A DNA stretch of 64,000 bases from Mycobacterium sp. URHB0044. Lineage in GTDB: Bacteria; Actinomycetota; Actinomycetes; Mycobacteriales; Mycobacteriaceae. The notes under the pieces are model-generated. The model was not told the origin of the DNA and ran no database searches. It saw nothing but the letters and a program-made list of their open reading frames with translations. Made by a program: the position numbers and the translations under genes. The stretch covers positions 372,001 through 436,000 of the forward strand of contig NZ_JIAW01000001.1 in assembly GCF_000620625.1 (NCBI RefSeq), in the 5' to 3' direction. Every line of letters begins with the position of its first letter. The first letter of the stretch is position 1. Positions 44,075-52,333 of the stretch are shown piece after piece.

Positions 44075-44757
44075 CCACCGCCTCCCGGACCGTCGTGGTC
44101 ACCGGGGCCAGCTCGGGCATCGGGGCGGCCACGGTGCACGCGTTGCTCGGCGGCGGCTGGCGAGTCATCGGTCTCAGCAGGCGCGCCCCGGACATTGCGA
44201 ACGCCGCCTTCGAATGGCTCGAGACGGACCTCGGTGACTTCGCGGCCCTGGAGTCTCGGGCCAGGACCATCGGCGACGTCGATGCGATCGTGCATGCGGC
44301 CGGGCTGCAGTTCGCGGCGCCACTCGGCGGGTTGAACGTCGAGGACGGCCTGCAGATGTGGAGGATTCACGTCGGCGCCGCCGAGGTCCTGGTCAATGCA
44401 CTGGCGCCGCACCTGCAGGACGGCGGCCGCGTCGTCCTGGTCGGCAGCCGCACGATGACGGGCAATGCCGGCAAAAGTCAGTATGCGGCAACGAAGTCCG
44501 CGTTGGCCGGCATGGCACGGTCCTGGGCGCTCGAACTGGTCGGCCGCGGTATCACCGTCAACGTCGTCGCTCCTGGACCCACGGACACCCCGATGCTCGC
44601 CGACCCGGCGCGCCAAAGCACCCCGCCGAAGCTGCCGCCGCTCGGCCGGTTCATCGCTCCGGAGGAGGTCGCAGCGCTGATCACGTTCCTGCTCGGGCCT
44701 GGCGGCCGCAGCATCACCGGCCAGGTGCTCGTGCAGTGTGCGGGGGCCTCGCTATGA
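44071..44757 (+). CDS. SDR family oxidoreductase
   Basis: This 228-aa short-chain dehydrogenase has TGASSGIGAATVHALL, a shortened middle region with HAAGLQFAAPLGG, Ser in VGSRTMTGN and YAATKSALAG for the Tyr/Lys pair. It is shorter than most FabG-type proteins. The GTG start overlaps the preceding stop by 4 bp (GTGA). It sits between the sialidase-like protein and the kinase-PdxA2 fusion genes and may oxidise the sugar or sugar acid before phosphorylation. Confidence 0.85.
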   Translation: MTTASRTVVVTGASSGIGAATVHALLGGGWRVIGLSRRAPDIANAAFEWLETDLGDFAALESRARTIGDVDAIVHAAGLQFAAPLGGLNVEDGLQMWRIHVGAAEVLVNALAPHLQDGGRVVLVGSRTMTGNAGKSQYAATKSALAGMARSWALELVGRGITVNVVAPGPTDTPMLADPARQSTPPKLPPLGRFIAPEEVAALITFLLGPGGRSITGQVLVQCAGASL

Positions 44758-44763
44758 CGTTTC

Positions 44764-44810
44764 TGCGCGGAACGCGCAAGACTGCTAGCCTGGAGTGCGC
44801 AGAACGCGCA
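44764..44810. promoter_or_regulatory. Paired 15-bp operators before the kinase-PdxA2 gene
   Basis: TGCGCGGAACGCGCA (44764-44778) and TGCGCAGAACGCGCA (44796-44810) are near-identical copies 32 bp apart, each an inverted repeat. They match the TGCGY-N4-YGMGCA form of the pair at 41146-41191. Their presence implies an additional regulated promoter inside the rightward operon. Confidence 0.7.
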
Positions 44811-44833
44811 CATCTTCGACCGAAGGCGACGCC

Positions 44834-47071
44834 ATGACTGGACCCGGAGCGGCGAGCTCGCCGACGGTCATGGTGCTGGCCGACGACCTCTCCGGCGCGG
44901 CGGAGAGCGCCAGCGTGTTCCTCGGCAGGCAGGTCCCGCTGACCCTGCACCTCGACACCGCGGCGGATCAGGCTGGTGTCACCGTCACCGATCTGAACAC
45001 CCGTGCTTTGAACGCGCCTGATGCACAACGCATTCTGCGCTCCGCACTCGCCGGCCTCCCCACCGACGCGATCCTGGTCAAGAAGATCGATTCGCTGCTG
45101 CGCGGAGCGGTCGGCGCCGAAGTCGGCGTGCTCGCGGACCGGGGTCCCGTCATCGTCGCGGCCGCACTCCCGGTGCTCGACCGCGTCGTCGAACGTGGTG
45201 TCCTGCACGTCAACGGCGTTCCGCTCCACCGCACCCGGGCCTGGGCGGCGGAACCGACGTTACCTCCACACACCATCGCGGAACTGTTCGGTGACCGGCC
45301 GACGGCCATGATTCCGACGGGCGGCGACCTCGCCGATGCGGTATCGAAGGCCGTCGCCAACGGCGAGATCGCCATTTGCGACGCCACCACCGATGCCGAC
45401 CTCGATGCCGTTGTGCGCGTGAGCCGCTCGATCCGGGACGCGCAGTTGGTTGGCACCGCAGCACTCGCCGCCGCGGTCGCCAGAACCCTTCCCGCCGGTA
45501 CTCCCGAGAGCGCAGACCGGCCGCCGTCGCGTCATGTTCTGACCGTGGTCGGGACCGCCGAACCCATTGCAGCCGAACAGTCTTCACGCCTGGTTGCTCT
45601 CGGCTTCCACCACCTCGTCCTCGACGCCGATGCGCTGCTGAGCGAAACAGCGGACCCTGCAGTGCTGTCGCACGCCCTCGACCAGGGCCACGTGCTGATC
45701 ACGCTGCGCGGCAACGTCGCACCCGCGCGCGCTCGCGCACTGTCGGCCGCGCTCGGCCGCTTCGTCGCCGCCGGCCAGGGACGCCACCGACCCGACCTGG
45801 TGCTCACCGGTGGTGAGACGGCCCGCGCCGTCGTCGACGCGGTTGGCCTGACCACGTTGCACCCGATCGGCGAAGTGCACCACGGCGCCGTCGTGTGCCT
45901 TGCCTCCGATGGCCGCAGCATCGTCACGCGCCCAGGCAGTTTCGGTGACGCCACCAGCCTGACCGCGATCGCGGGCTACCTGCTCGCAGGCAATCCGCCC
46001 GTCCACCCCACGACCGAAGGACAATTCATGAGCTCGTCCACCACATCGACGGCACTCACCGATGCCGGTGCACTCCCCGTCGTCGCCGTCACCATGGGCG
46101 ACGGCGCAGGCGTCGGCCCGGAGGTCATCGTGCCCGCGCTCCTCGACGACGCCGTGCGCGGCTTCTGCGTCCCGATCGTCATCGGCGATGCGAAGCGGCT
46201 GGTTCAGGCAGCCGACATCCTCGGCGTCGACGCGGACATCGTCGCCGTGCGGTCGATCGCCGACGCGGAACAAGCGCCGGGGCGAATCAACGTCATCGAC
46301 CTCGATCTGCTGCCCGCGGACCTGCCATGGGGTGAGCTGTCGCCAGTCGCCGGTCATGCGGCGTACGAGTACATCCGGGTGGCCAGCGAGCTGGCGGTGC
46401 GGGGCGAGGTGCAAGCCATCTGCACGGCGCCGCTGAACAAGGAGGCCCTGCATGCGGCGGGCCACATCTATCCCGGGCACACCGAGCTGCTGGCGGACCT
46501 GACCGGGACCGAGGAGGTGTCGATGATGCTGTCGACGCCGAAACTCAAGGTCATCCACGTCACCACCCACATCGGCCTGCTGGACGCGGTGAGCAGGATC
46601 GAGCCGGGCCTGGTGGAGCGCACCATCCGCCGCGGCCACGAAGCACTGGTCCGCGCTGGAATCGCGGCGCCGAAGATCGGGGTCTGCGGCATCAACCCGC
46701 ACGCAGGCGAGAACGGCCTCTTCGGGTACGGCGAAGAGGAGAAGAAGATCATCCCCGCGATCGAGATCCTCACCGCCGACGGCATCGACGTCCACGGGCC
46801 GTTGCCTGCCGACACCGCGTTCTTCCTCGCCGGCCGCGGCGATTACGACCTGATCGTCGCGATGTACCACGACCAGGGGCATGGCCCGGTCAAGGTGCTC
46901 GGAATCGAGGCCGGCGTGAACATCACCGTCGGGTTGCCGGTCATCCGCACCTCGGTGGACCACGGCACGGCTTTCGATATTGCCGGCAAAGGCATCGCGG
47001 AGGCCGGTAGTATGGTTGAAGCCCTTCGTCAGGCTGCCGAATTGGCAAGCAGCGCAACGGTTGCCAAATAG
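44834..47071 (+). CDS. Fused DUF1537 four-carbon acid sugar kinase and PdxA2-type dehydrogenase
   Basis: This 745-aa protein has two enzymes in one chain. Residues 1-395 are a DUF1537 kinase: MVLADDLSGAAESASVFLG, VKKIDSLLRGAVGAEV and the nucleotide-binding LVLTGGETARAVVDAVG near residue 335. Residues 399-745 are a PdxA-type dehydrogenase with metal-binding His motifs YPGHTELLAD, NPHAGENGLFG and MYHDQGH. In known D-threonate/erythronate pathways such enzymes phosphorylate a four-carbon acid and convert the phosphate to DHAP. Normally they are separate proteins. An internal ATG at 46028 with GAAGGA six bases upstream may also give free PdxA2. The gene is preceded by paired operators and followed by the DeoR gene. 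Confidence 0.88.
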   Translation: MTGPGAASSPTVMVLADDLSGAAESASVFLGRQVPLTLHLDTAADQAGVTVTDLNTRALNAPDAQRILRSALAGLPTDAILVKKIDSLLRGAVGAEVGVLADRGPVIVAAALPVLDRVVERGVLHVNGVPLHRTRAWAAEPTLPPHTIAELFGDRPTAMIPTGGDLADAVSKAVANGEIAICDATTDADLDAVVRVSRSIRDAQLVGTAALAAAVARTLPAGTPESADRPPSRHVLTVVGTAEPIAAEQSSRLVALGFHHLVLDADALLSETADPAVLSHALDQGHVLITLRGNVAPARARALSAALGRFVAAGQGRHRPDLVLTGGETARAVVDAVGLTTLHPIGEVHHGAVVCLASDGRSIVTRPGSFGDATSLTAIAGYLLAGNPPVHPTTEGQFMSSSTTSTALTDAGALPVVAVTMGDGAGVGPEVIVPALLDDAVRGFCVPIVIGDAKRLVQAADILGVDADIVAVRSIADAEQAPGRINVIDLDLLPADLPWGELSPVAGHAAYEYIRVASELAVRGEVQAICTAPLNKEALHAAGHIYPGHTELLADLTGTEEVSMMLSTPKLKVIHVTTHIGLLDAVSRIEPGLVERTIRRGHEALVRAGIAAPKIGVCGINPHAGENGLFGYGEEEKKIIPAIEILTADGIDVHGPLPADTAFFLAGRGDYDLIVAMYHDQGHGPVKVLGIEAGVNITVGLPVIRTSVDHGTAFDIAGKGIAEAGSMVEALRQAAELASSATVAK
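46016..46030 (+). promoter_or_regulatory. Internal ribosome site and ATG at the kinase/PdxA2 junction
   Basis: GAAGGA at 46016-46021 is followed after six bases by ATG at 46028, in frame and exactly at the start of the PdxA-like domain (MSSSTTSTALTDAG). This looks like a former separate start. A second, shorter PdxA2 product could be made from it. Confidence 0.5.
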
Positions 47072-47080
47072 GAGAGGTCA

Positions 47081-47860
47081 ATGCCCGTACGGGGATCGCA
47101 GGCCCGCCGGTCCGAGATCGTGCAACTCGCACGGTCGAGCGGGCTGGCGAGTGTCGAGGAGCTCTCCGTTCAGTTCGGCGTCACGCCCTCCACCATCCGC
47201 CGCGACCTCAGCCAGCTGACCTCCCAGGGGCTGATCGCCAGGACCTACGGTGGCGCGATCGCACTCGACCGACCGTCCGAGGCATCGCTGCGGCAGCGGG
47301 CGGTGGAGGGGTACGACGCCAAGCGCACCATCGCGCGATGGGCCGCAAGCCAGGTGCTTCCCGGCGAGACGATTCTGCTCGACGCAGGCACCACCGTCGG
47401 CGCCATGGGCCAGTTCCTCGGTGACATCGCCGGTCTGACGGTGGTGACCGCCGGGCTCACCGCACTGGAGGCGCTCGCCGATGCCGACGACGTCAGGGTC
47501 GAGTGCATCGGCGGCACGCTGCGTCACCTCAGTCAGGGTTTCATCGGCCCGCTCGCCGAAGCGACGCTGCAACGGCTGACCTTTGATCGCGCGTTCCTCG
47601 GCGCCGACGCCGTCAACGCCGAACTAGGGATCTGCGAAGCGGAGCTCGAGCAGACGCGGCTCAAGGAGCTGATGATCGAGCGCGCGGAGGTGGTCTACGT
47701 GCTGGCCCACGCAGAGAAGTTGGGTCGTCGTCCCTTCCACGCGTGGGCGCCCATCCCACCGGAAACGACTCTGGTGACAGACGATTCGGCCACGCGTGAG
47801 CAGGTCAAGGCCTTCCGCGACGCCGGTGTGCGCGTGGTGCGTGCCGGCTCCGGTGACTAG
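47081..47860 (+). CDS. DeoR family transcriptional regulator
   Basis: This 259-aa regulator has an N-terminal HTH (LASVEELSVQFGVTPSTIRR, then DLSQLTSQGLIAR) followed by the family's TYGGAIAL linker and a sugar-phosphate isomerase-like sensor domain (LLDAGTTVGAM, FLGADAVNAELGICEAELEQ). DeoR proteins sense phosphorylated sugars. It is 9 bp after the kinase-PdxA2 gene with a GGAGAGG ribosome site, in the same operon, and is the likely reader of the four 15-bp operators at 41146-41191 and 44764-44810. A phosphorylated sugar acid made by the DUF1537 kinase would be a natural inducer. Confidence 0.9.
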   Translation: MPVRGSQARRSEIVQLARSSGLASVEELSVQFGVTPSTIRRDLSQLTSQGLIARTYGGAIALDRPSEASLRQRAVEGYDAKRTIARWAASQVLPGETILLDAGTTVGAMGQFLGDIAGLTVVTAGLTALEALADADDVRVECIGGTLRHLSQGFIGPLAEATLQRLTFDRAFLGADAVNAELGICEAELEQTRLKELMIERAEVVYVLAHAEKLGRRPFHAWAPIPPETTLVTDDSATREQVKAFRDAGVRVVRAGSGD

Positions 47861-47878
47861 GGTTCGCCGCTGATCTGG

Positions 47879-48196
47879 TCAGCGGTCGAGGGTGAACACC
47901 ACTTCATACAACCCCGGCTCGGCCTTCCCCAACGACTTGTTGCGCTCCAGCCAACCCCCATCTCGGAGCCGTTCGATGATGCGCTGGGCCGCTTCGAGGC
48001 TCTCGCTCTGCGCGTAGTTCACGACGCGGGTTCCGTCGACGCTTCGATGGATGCTGGCGGAGATCCATCCGGGCGTGGTGCTCGCGAATGTTGCTGCCTC
48101 GATGAGAAAGTCGATCAAGGCCTGTTGGCCGCCGTCGGGGACGGTGAAGACATTGATCTGAGTAACGATCTGGGTGTTCGGCTTGATGGTGGGCAT
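47879..48196 (-). CDS. Antibiotic biosynthesis monooxygenase (ABM) domain protein
   Basis: This 105-aa protein (TQINVFTVPDGGQQALIDFL, then ASIHRSVDGTRVVNYAQSES) is a single ABM/ferredoxin-like barrel domain of usual length. Members act as cofactor-free monooxygenases, haem-degrading enzymes or stress proteins; no specific role can be read here. The start at 48196 has AGGGAG upstream, while the frame extending to 48310 has no similarity. It converges on the DeoR gene and stands alone. Confidence 0.8.
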   Translation of the reverse strand: MPTIKPNTQIVTQINVFTVPDGGQQALIDFLIEAATFASTTPGWISASIHRSVDGTRVVNYAQSESLEAAQRIIERLRDGGWLERNKSLGKAEPGLYEVVFTLDR

Positions 48197-48330
48197 GGTC
48201 GCGCTCCCTTGGGTTGGGGCGCAGCTGATGGACAGCCGGACGGTTTGGTCGAGACGACGCCACGTCAAGCCGCCGACGCTGCTGCGCCGATTGCTTGCCG
48301 TGGGTTTCACCGACGTGGTGAAAACGGAGA

Positions 48331-48369
48331 CTTCCCGTGGGAAGTGGTCGGGCTTACCTGTTTCCGACC
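48331..48369. other. Two adjacent inverted repeats between the ABM and MBL genes
   Basis: CTTCCC-GT-GGGAAG (48331-48344) is followed at once by GGTCGG (48346-48351) pairing with CCGACC (48364-48369). They lie upstream of the ABM gene and downstream of the MBL gene, both on the minus strand, so they may be an operator, a terminator, or both. Confidence 0.4.
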
Positions 48370-48425
48370 GTGGTCCTTTTCGACACTGACATCATAGGGC
48401 GTGGGTGTCTGCCCCGCCAGAGGAC

Positions 48426-49544
48426 TCAGAGGGCGAAGACCTGGCCATCCTTGGCGACGGTGACCTTGCCCGAGTAGCTCTTGCCGATGGCGTCGAGCCA
48501 TTGGGAATCCGGCAGATCGGTCGGCGAGTAGTGGCTCAGGATCACGTGCTTGGCGTTCGCCGCCGCGGCGACTTCACCGACCTGCTCGGCCGAGGTGTGC
48601 GAGTTGATCAGGTAATTCGGCGGGAATCTATTGCCGTAGTACGCGTCGTCGAGACTGAATTGCGCTTCGTGTACGAGGACGTCCGTGTCGTGGGCGAGGG
48701 CAATGAGGTTGTCCGACTTGGTGGTATCGCCCGAGAACGTCACGGACACCCCCGACTTCTTCAGGTCGAACCGGAAGCCGAACGCCGTGTACACGTCGTA
48801 GTGGGAGACGAGCGTCGCGGTGACGGTCACGTTGTCGTCCGACATGACGGGGAACGGCGCGATCCTCGGTGACCTGTTGAGGTAGTCCGAGCCCGGCGGC
48901 ACGGCGATCTCGATGACTTCGGCGAGCCGTCCGATGTCGTCGGTTCCCATGTCGCGGATGAAGATGTTGTTCGTGTATGCGAACGCCCGCTGCAGGTCTG
49001 CGGTGGTGGCGGCGAGCCCCGGCGTGGGGTTCGCCGGGTCGATCGTCGCGGGATTCGGGTTGCCGACCTGGCTCGACGGTAGGCCGCCCGCGGGGCCAGG
49101 GCCGTACACGGTGACCGGCGCCTTGCCCTTCGACGCCGTATAGCCGCCGGAGAGGAAGAAGCTGAAGTAGTCGACGATGTGGTCGGTGTGCAGATGGGTG
49201 ATGAACATGCTCTTCAGATCGTCGAATCGCAGCCCCGCGTTGGTGAAGGCGTTCAACGAGCCCAGGCCGCAGTCGATTTGGTAGAGGTCGCCGCCGATCT
49301 TCAGCGCCGACGAGATCCCGGTCATGTTGGGTACCGGCGGAGGTCCGGCCTGCACCCCGAGGGTGATCAACGCATCGTCGGGCATCGCGGCCGGAGCCTG
49401 AGGCGGCGTCGACGGCATTGCCGAGCTACGTGCTGCGTTGCTCAGGGCGGCAGCGCCGAGGACACCCGACGAGGCCACCAGGATGGCTCGGCGCGAGATC
49501 GCGTCCACTCCTCGGGCGTGGTCGTGGTCGCAGCGCTCGTCCAT
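48426..49544 (-). CDS. Tat-exported MBL-fold hydrolase
   Basis: This 372-aa protein begins with a twin-arginine signal (SRRAILVASSGVLGAAAL, Arg18-Arg19) and a cleavable region ending near residue 42. The mature domain has the zinc motif HLHTDH (His117, His119, Asp121, His122) and later FSGDTTKSDN and LSHYSPTDL, a pattern shared with RNase Z-like and arylsulfatase/lactonase-like MBL hydrolases. Export makes RNA processing unlikely, so it probably acts on an extracytoplasmic ester or phosphodiester. The ATG at 49544 lacks a clear ribosome site; the longer frame to 49631 is less plausible because the Tat signal would be buried. Confidence 0.82.
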   Translation of the reverse strand: MDERCDHDHARGVDAISRRAILVASSGVLGAAALSNAARSSAMPSTPPQAPAAMPDDALITLGVQAGPPPVPNMTGISSALKIGGDLYQIDCGLGSLNAFTNAGLRFDDLKSMFITHLHTDHIVDYFSFFLSGGYTASKGKAPVTVYGPGPAGGLPSSQVGNPNPATIDPANPTPGLAATTADLQRAFAYTNNIFIRDMGTDDIGRLAEVIEIAVPPGSDYLNRSPRIAPFPVMSDDNVTVTATLVSHYDVYTAFGFRFDLKKSGVSVTFSGDTTKSDNLIALAHDTDVLVHEAQFSLDDAYYGNRFPPNYLINSHTSAEQVGEVAAAANAKHVILSHYSPTDLPDSQWLDAIGKSYSGKVTVAKDGQVFAL

Positions 49545-49667
49545 GACCGTCACACTAAGTGGTCGAACCCAGTGGCTACGTCTTTTGGGGGCAACGACAT
49601 TCCGAGGAATCGGGGCGCCCGGCGATCCCACACGTTAGGTTCTAGCGGTCCACCGATGGGAGAAGCC

Positions 49668-50654
49668 GTGTCGTTGATCGCGTTGGAAGAGCATTACGCG
49701 TGGGATCCGGCGAGCGCCGACAACGTCGTCGGTAGCTGGTTGCGGGAGAACAACACCACCGCCTACGCACGGTTGTATGACCGCGGCGACCTGCGCCTGG
49801 AGCAGATGGACGCCGCGGGCATCGACTTCCAGATCCTGTCGCTGTTCGATCCTGGCGTGCAGGACGAGACCGACGTGGCGCTGGCGATCGACCTCGCACG
49901 CCGCGCGAACGACGACCTCGCGGAGACGGTGCGCGGAAAACCCGACAGGCTGGGCGGATTCGCGACACTCGCCACGCAGGACCCGGACGCCGCGGCCACC
50001 GAATTCCGCAGGGCCGTCAGCGAACTCGACCTGGTCGGCGGCCTGATCAACGGGCACTGCCAAGGTCGCTACCTGGATGATCCGGCGTATGGCGATCTCT
50101 TCGCGTGCGCCGAGGAGCTGGGTGCGCCGATCTATCTGCATCCGACGACGCCGCATCCCGCCGTGATGGACGCCTGGTTCAAGCCGTACGTGGGCGATGG
50201 CCTGCACCTCGCGTCATGGGGCTTTGCGGCGGAGACCGGGACGCACGTGCTGCGGCTCATCTACTCGGGTCTGTTCGACCGGTTCCCTCGGCTGCAGATG
50301 ATCATCGGTCACCTCGGCGAGATGCTGCCATTCGCCGCGTATCGGATCGACAGGTATTACGGGCTGGGTGGCGACACGTCGGCGGGCCATAGCAAGCTCG
50401 AGAAGCTGCCGTCGGAGTACCTGCGTTCCAACTTCCACGTGACCACCAGCGGCAACTTCTGCCCGCCGGCATTCGCCTGCACGCTCGAGGTGATGGGTGT
50501 GGAGCGGGTGATGTTCTCCGTCGACTACCCGATGGACGACAACAAGGCGGGCGCGGACTTCCTCGCCGAGTACCCGATGGACGAGGCCGTGCGACGGCAG
50601 GTCGCGTCGGAGAATGCGGTCCGGTTGTTCGGGGACCGCATCCCGGCGTTGTAG
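49668..50654 (+). CDS. Amidohydrolase-2 family, gamma-resorcylate/dihydroxybenzoate decarboxylase-like
   Basis: This 328-aa protein carries the metal-site pattern of the ACMSD/gamma-resorcylate decarboxylase group: LEEHY (Glu7, His9), PIYLHPTTPHP (His158), IIGHLGEMLPF and MFSVDYPMDD (Asp286). These enzymes remove carboxyl groups from dihydroxybenzoates or related acids without oxidation. The GTG at 49668 is preferred because GGGAGA is correctly spaced; ATG at 49656 would include that site. The gene is 71 bp before a TetR gene on the same strand. Substrate specificity is not certain; other amidohydrolase-2 members hydrolyse lactones. Confidence 0.83.
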   Translation: MSLIALEEHYAWDPASADNVVGSWLRENNTTAYARLYDRGDLRLEQMDAAGIDFQILSLFDPGVQDETDVALAIDLARRANDDLAETVRGKPDRLGGFATLATQDPDAAATEFRRAVSELDLVGGLINGHCQGRYLDDPAYGDLFACAEELGAPIYLHPTTPHPAVMDAWFKPYVGDGLHLASWGFAAETGTHVLRLIYSGLFDRFPRLQMIIGHLGEMLPFAAYRIDRYYGLGGDTSAGHSKLEKLPSEYLRSNFHVTTSGNFCPPAFACTLEVMGVERVMFSVDYPMDDNKAGADFLAEYPMDEAVRRQVASENAVRLFGDRIPAL

Positions 50655-50698
50655 CCAGGGACCGCGCCCTGCTCTCTGCGCGCTGCCTCTTGTAAATG

Positions 50699-50712
50699 AG
50701 TTGAACTCAACT
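50699..50712. promoter_or_regulatory. Palindrome AGTTGA-AC-TCAACT before TetR gene
   Basis: A perfect 6-bp-arm palindrome lies 13 bp upstream of the TetR start codon at 50726. It is in the usual position for an autoregulatory operator, overlapping or just after the promoter. Confidence 0.5.
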
Positions 50713-50725
50713 TAGAGTCCTTGGT

Positions 50726-51319
50726 ATGACGACGCCGGCGATGACGACGAGGGGCGCCCAAGCCCGCGAGCGGCTCGTCGAAGCCGCGACGCAGGAACTC
50801 GCGCAGACCGGGTCGTTCGAGGTGGCTGCCGTCGCGCGCCGGGCCGGTGTCAGCGCCGGCCTGCCCTACCGGTACTTCGGCACGCGGACCGGCCTGCTCG
50901 TAGCGGTGGTCGACGCGTTCTATCAACGGTTCTACGACACGATCGCCCTGCGTGACTACGACGAGCCGACGTGGGCGGGACGGGAACGTCAGCGCATCAC
51001 CGACTGGGTGCACTTTCTCTACGGCGAACCGGTGGCGCCCGTGATCCTGGCCGGGCTCGGTGAAGGCGAGCTGGCGACTGCACGCGGACGCTGGCTGCAG
51101 GAGATGAGCAAGGTCGGCGCCCGCAACATGGCCCAGGGGCAACGCGACGGCGTAATCCCCGACGACCGCGACCCCGAGTATCTGGCCGCGGCGACTCTGG
51201 GCGGCACCAACGCGGTCGTCGCGGTGTGTCTGACCCGCGATCCGCGCCCGCCCGCTGCCGACGTAGTCGATCAACTGTGGTCGTTCGTGTCCGGTGCGGT
51301 CGCGCTGCGAACCTCCTGA
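50726..51319 (+). CDS. TetR family transcriptional regulator
   Basis: This 197-aa regulator has GSFEVAAVARRAGVSAGLPY followed by RYFGTRTGLLVAVV as helix-turn-helix. It is followed after 13 bp by a phytanoyl-CoA dioxygenase gene on the same strand, so it probably controls that gene and itself through the AGTTGA palindrome. The effector is unknown. Confidence 0.9.
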   Translation: MTTPAMTTRGAQARERLVEAATQELAQTGSFEVAAVARRAGVSAGLPYRYFGTRTGLLVAVVDAFYQRFYDTIALRDYDEPTWAGRERQRITDWVHFLYGEPVAPVILAGLGEGELATARGRWLQEMSKVGARNMAQGQRDGVIPDDRDPEYLAAATLGGTNAVVAVCLTRDPRPPAADVVDQLWSFVSGAVALRTS

Positions 51320-51332
51320 AGGGTGGAATGTC

Positions 51333-52196
51333 ATGTCCGAGAAGCTGCTTGGCCGCGTCGAGAAGGTCGAAGACTTGTCCGGCGACATCGCCGGTCGGTA
51401 CCGATCGACCGCTGGCACGTCGGTCACCGAGGTCGATCGCGAACTGGTCGAGTCCGACCTCGCGGCGCTCGAGCGGGACGGCTACGTCGTCGTGGAGAAC
51501 TTGATTGCAGCCGAGGTGTGCGAGGAGATCGCCGCCGCCGTCGACCCCCTGCTCGGCCCGGCCGGCCGAAATGTGTTCGAGGGGCACCAGACTCAGCGTC
51601 TCTACAGTGTGCTCACCAAGACGCGCGTCTGCGATCGCCTCGTCGACCATCCCAGGGTGCTGGCGCTCCTGGACCGTCTGCTGATGCCCAACTATCTGCT
51701 GTCCCAGCTGCAGACCATCAACATCGGACCCGGAGAGGCCGCGCAGTTCCTGCACCACGACGACGGGATGTACCCGCTGCCAAGGCCTCGGGCTGCGCTG
51801 AGTGCGGCCACCATCTGGGCGATCACGGACTTCACGGAGGACAACGGAGCGACGGTCGTCGTCCCCGGCAGCCACCAGTGGGACGACCGCAAGCCCACGG
51901 ACGCCGACGAAACTGTCAGCGTCGTCATGCCCGCCGGCTCGGTGGTGTTCTTCCTGGGCACCCTCTGGCATGGCGGCGGCCCCAACCGCACCGCCGACGA
52001 ACGGCGGCTCGCGGTCACAGCGCAGTACTGCCAGCCGTGGCTGCGGCAGCAGGAAGCGTTCACCCTGTCCACGCCGCCGGCGACGGTTCGCGCCGTCTCC
52101 GAGAACATCCGGCGCATGCTCGGCTACAGCATCCATCCGCCGTTCATGGGGATGGTCGACGGGATGCATCCCAAGCGAATCCTGGAAACGGCCTGA
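51333..52196 (+). CDS. Phytanoyl-CoA dioxygenase (PhyH) family protein
   Basis: This 287-aa Fe(II)/2-oxoglutarate-dependent oxygenase has the iron triad His141, Asp143 (LHHDDGM) and His213 (LWHGGGPN), plus an Arg-containing strand RRLAVTAQY for 2-oxoglutarate. The family hydroxylates branched acyl-CoAs and many secondary metabolites. The ATG at 51333 has AGGGTGG upstream. It is probably co-transcribed with the TetR gene. Which compound it hydroxylates cannot be said. Confidence 0.88.
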   Translation: MSEKLLGRVEKVEDLSGDIAGRYRSTAGTSVTEVDRELVESDLAALERDGYVVVENLIAAEVCEEIAAAVDPLLGPAGRNVFEGHQTQRLYSVLTKTRVCDRLVDHPRVLALLDRLLMPNYLLSQLQTINIGPGEAAQFLHHDDGMYPLPRPRAALSAATIWAITDFTEDNGATVVVPGSHQWDDRKPTDADETVSVVMPAGSVVFFLGTLWHGGGPNRTADERRLAVTAQYCQPWLRQQEAFTLSTPPATVRAVSENIRRMLGYSIHPPFMGMVDGMHPKRILETA

Positions 52197-52315
52197 GCCC
52201 CCAGTCGGTCGCCCGGGCATGGGTCGATGCGCACAACGCCGCCGTGGCGGTCGTTTGCACGCTTCACCGTTAAGGCTCGTCGCCGAAATCAACGCGGCGA
52301 ATGCACCCATCCTTG

Positions 52316-52321
52316 TATAGA
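52316..52321 (+). promoter_or_regulatory. Extended -10 promoter of the toxin-antitoxin pair
   Basis: TATAGA in the context TTGTATAGAAT is a good -10 element with an extended TG. The expected transcript would start only a few bases before the ATG at 52334, giving a nearly leaderless mRNA, which is common in mycobacteria and in toxin-antitoxin operons. Confidence 0.5.
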
Positions 52322-52333
52322 ATGAGAAACACT

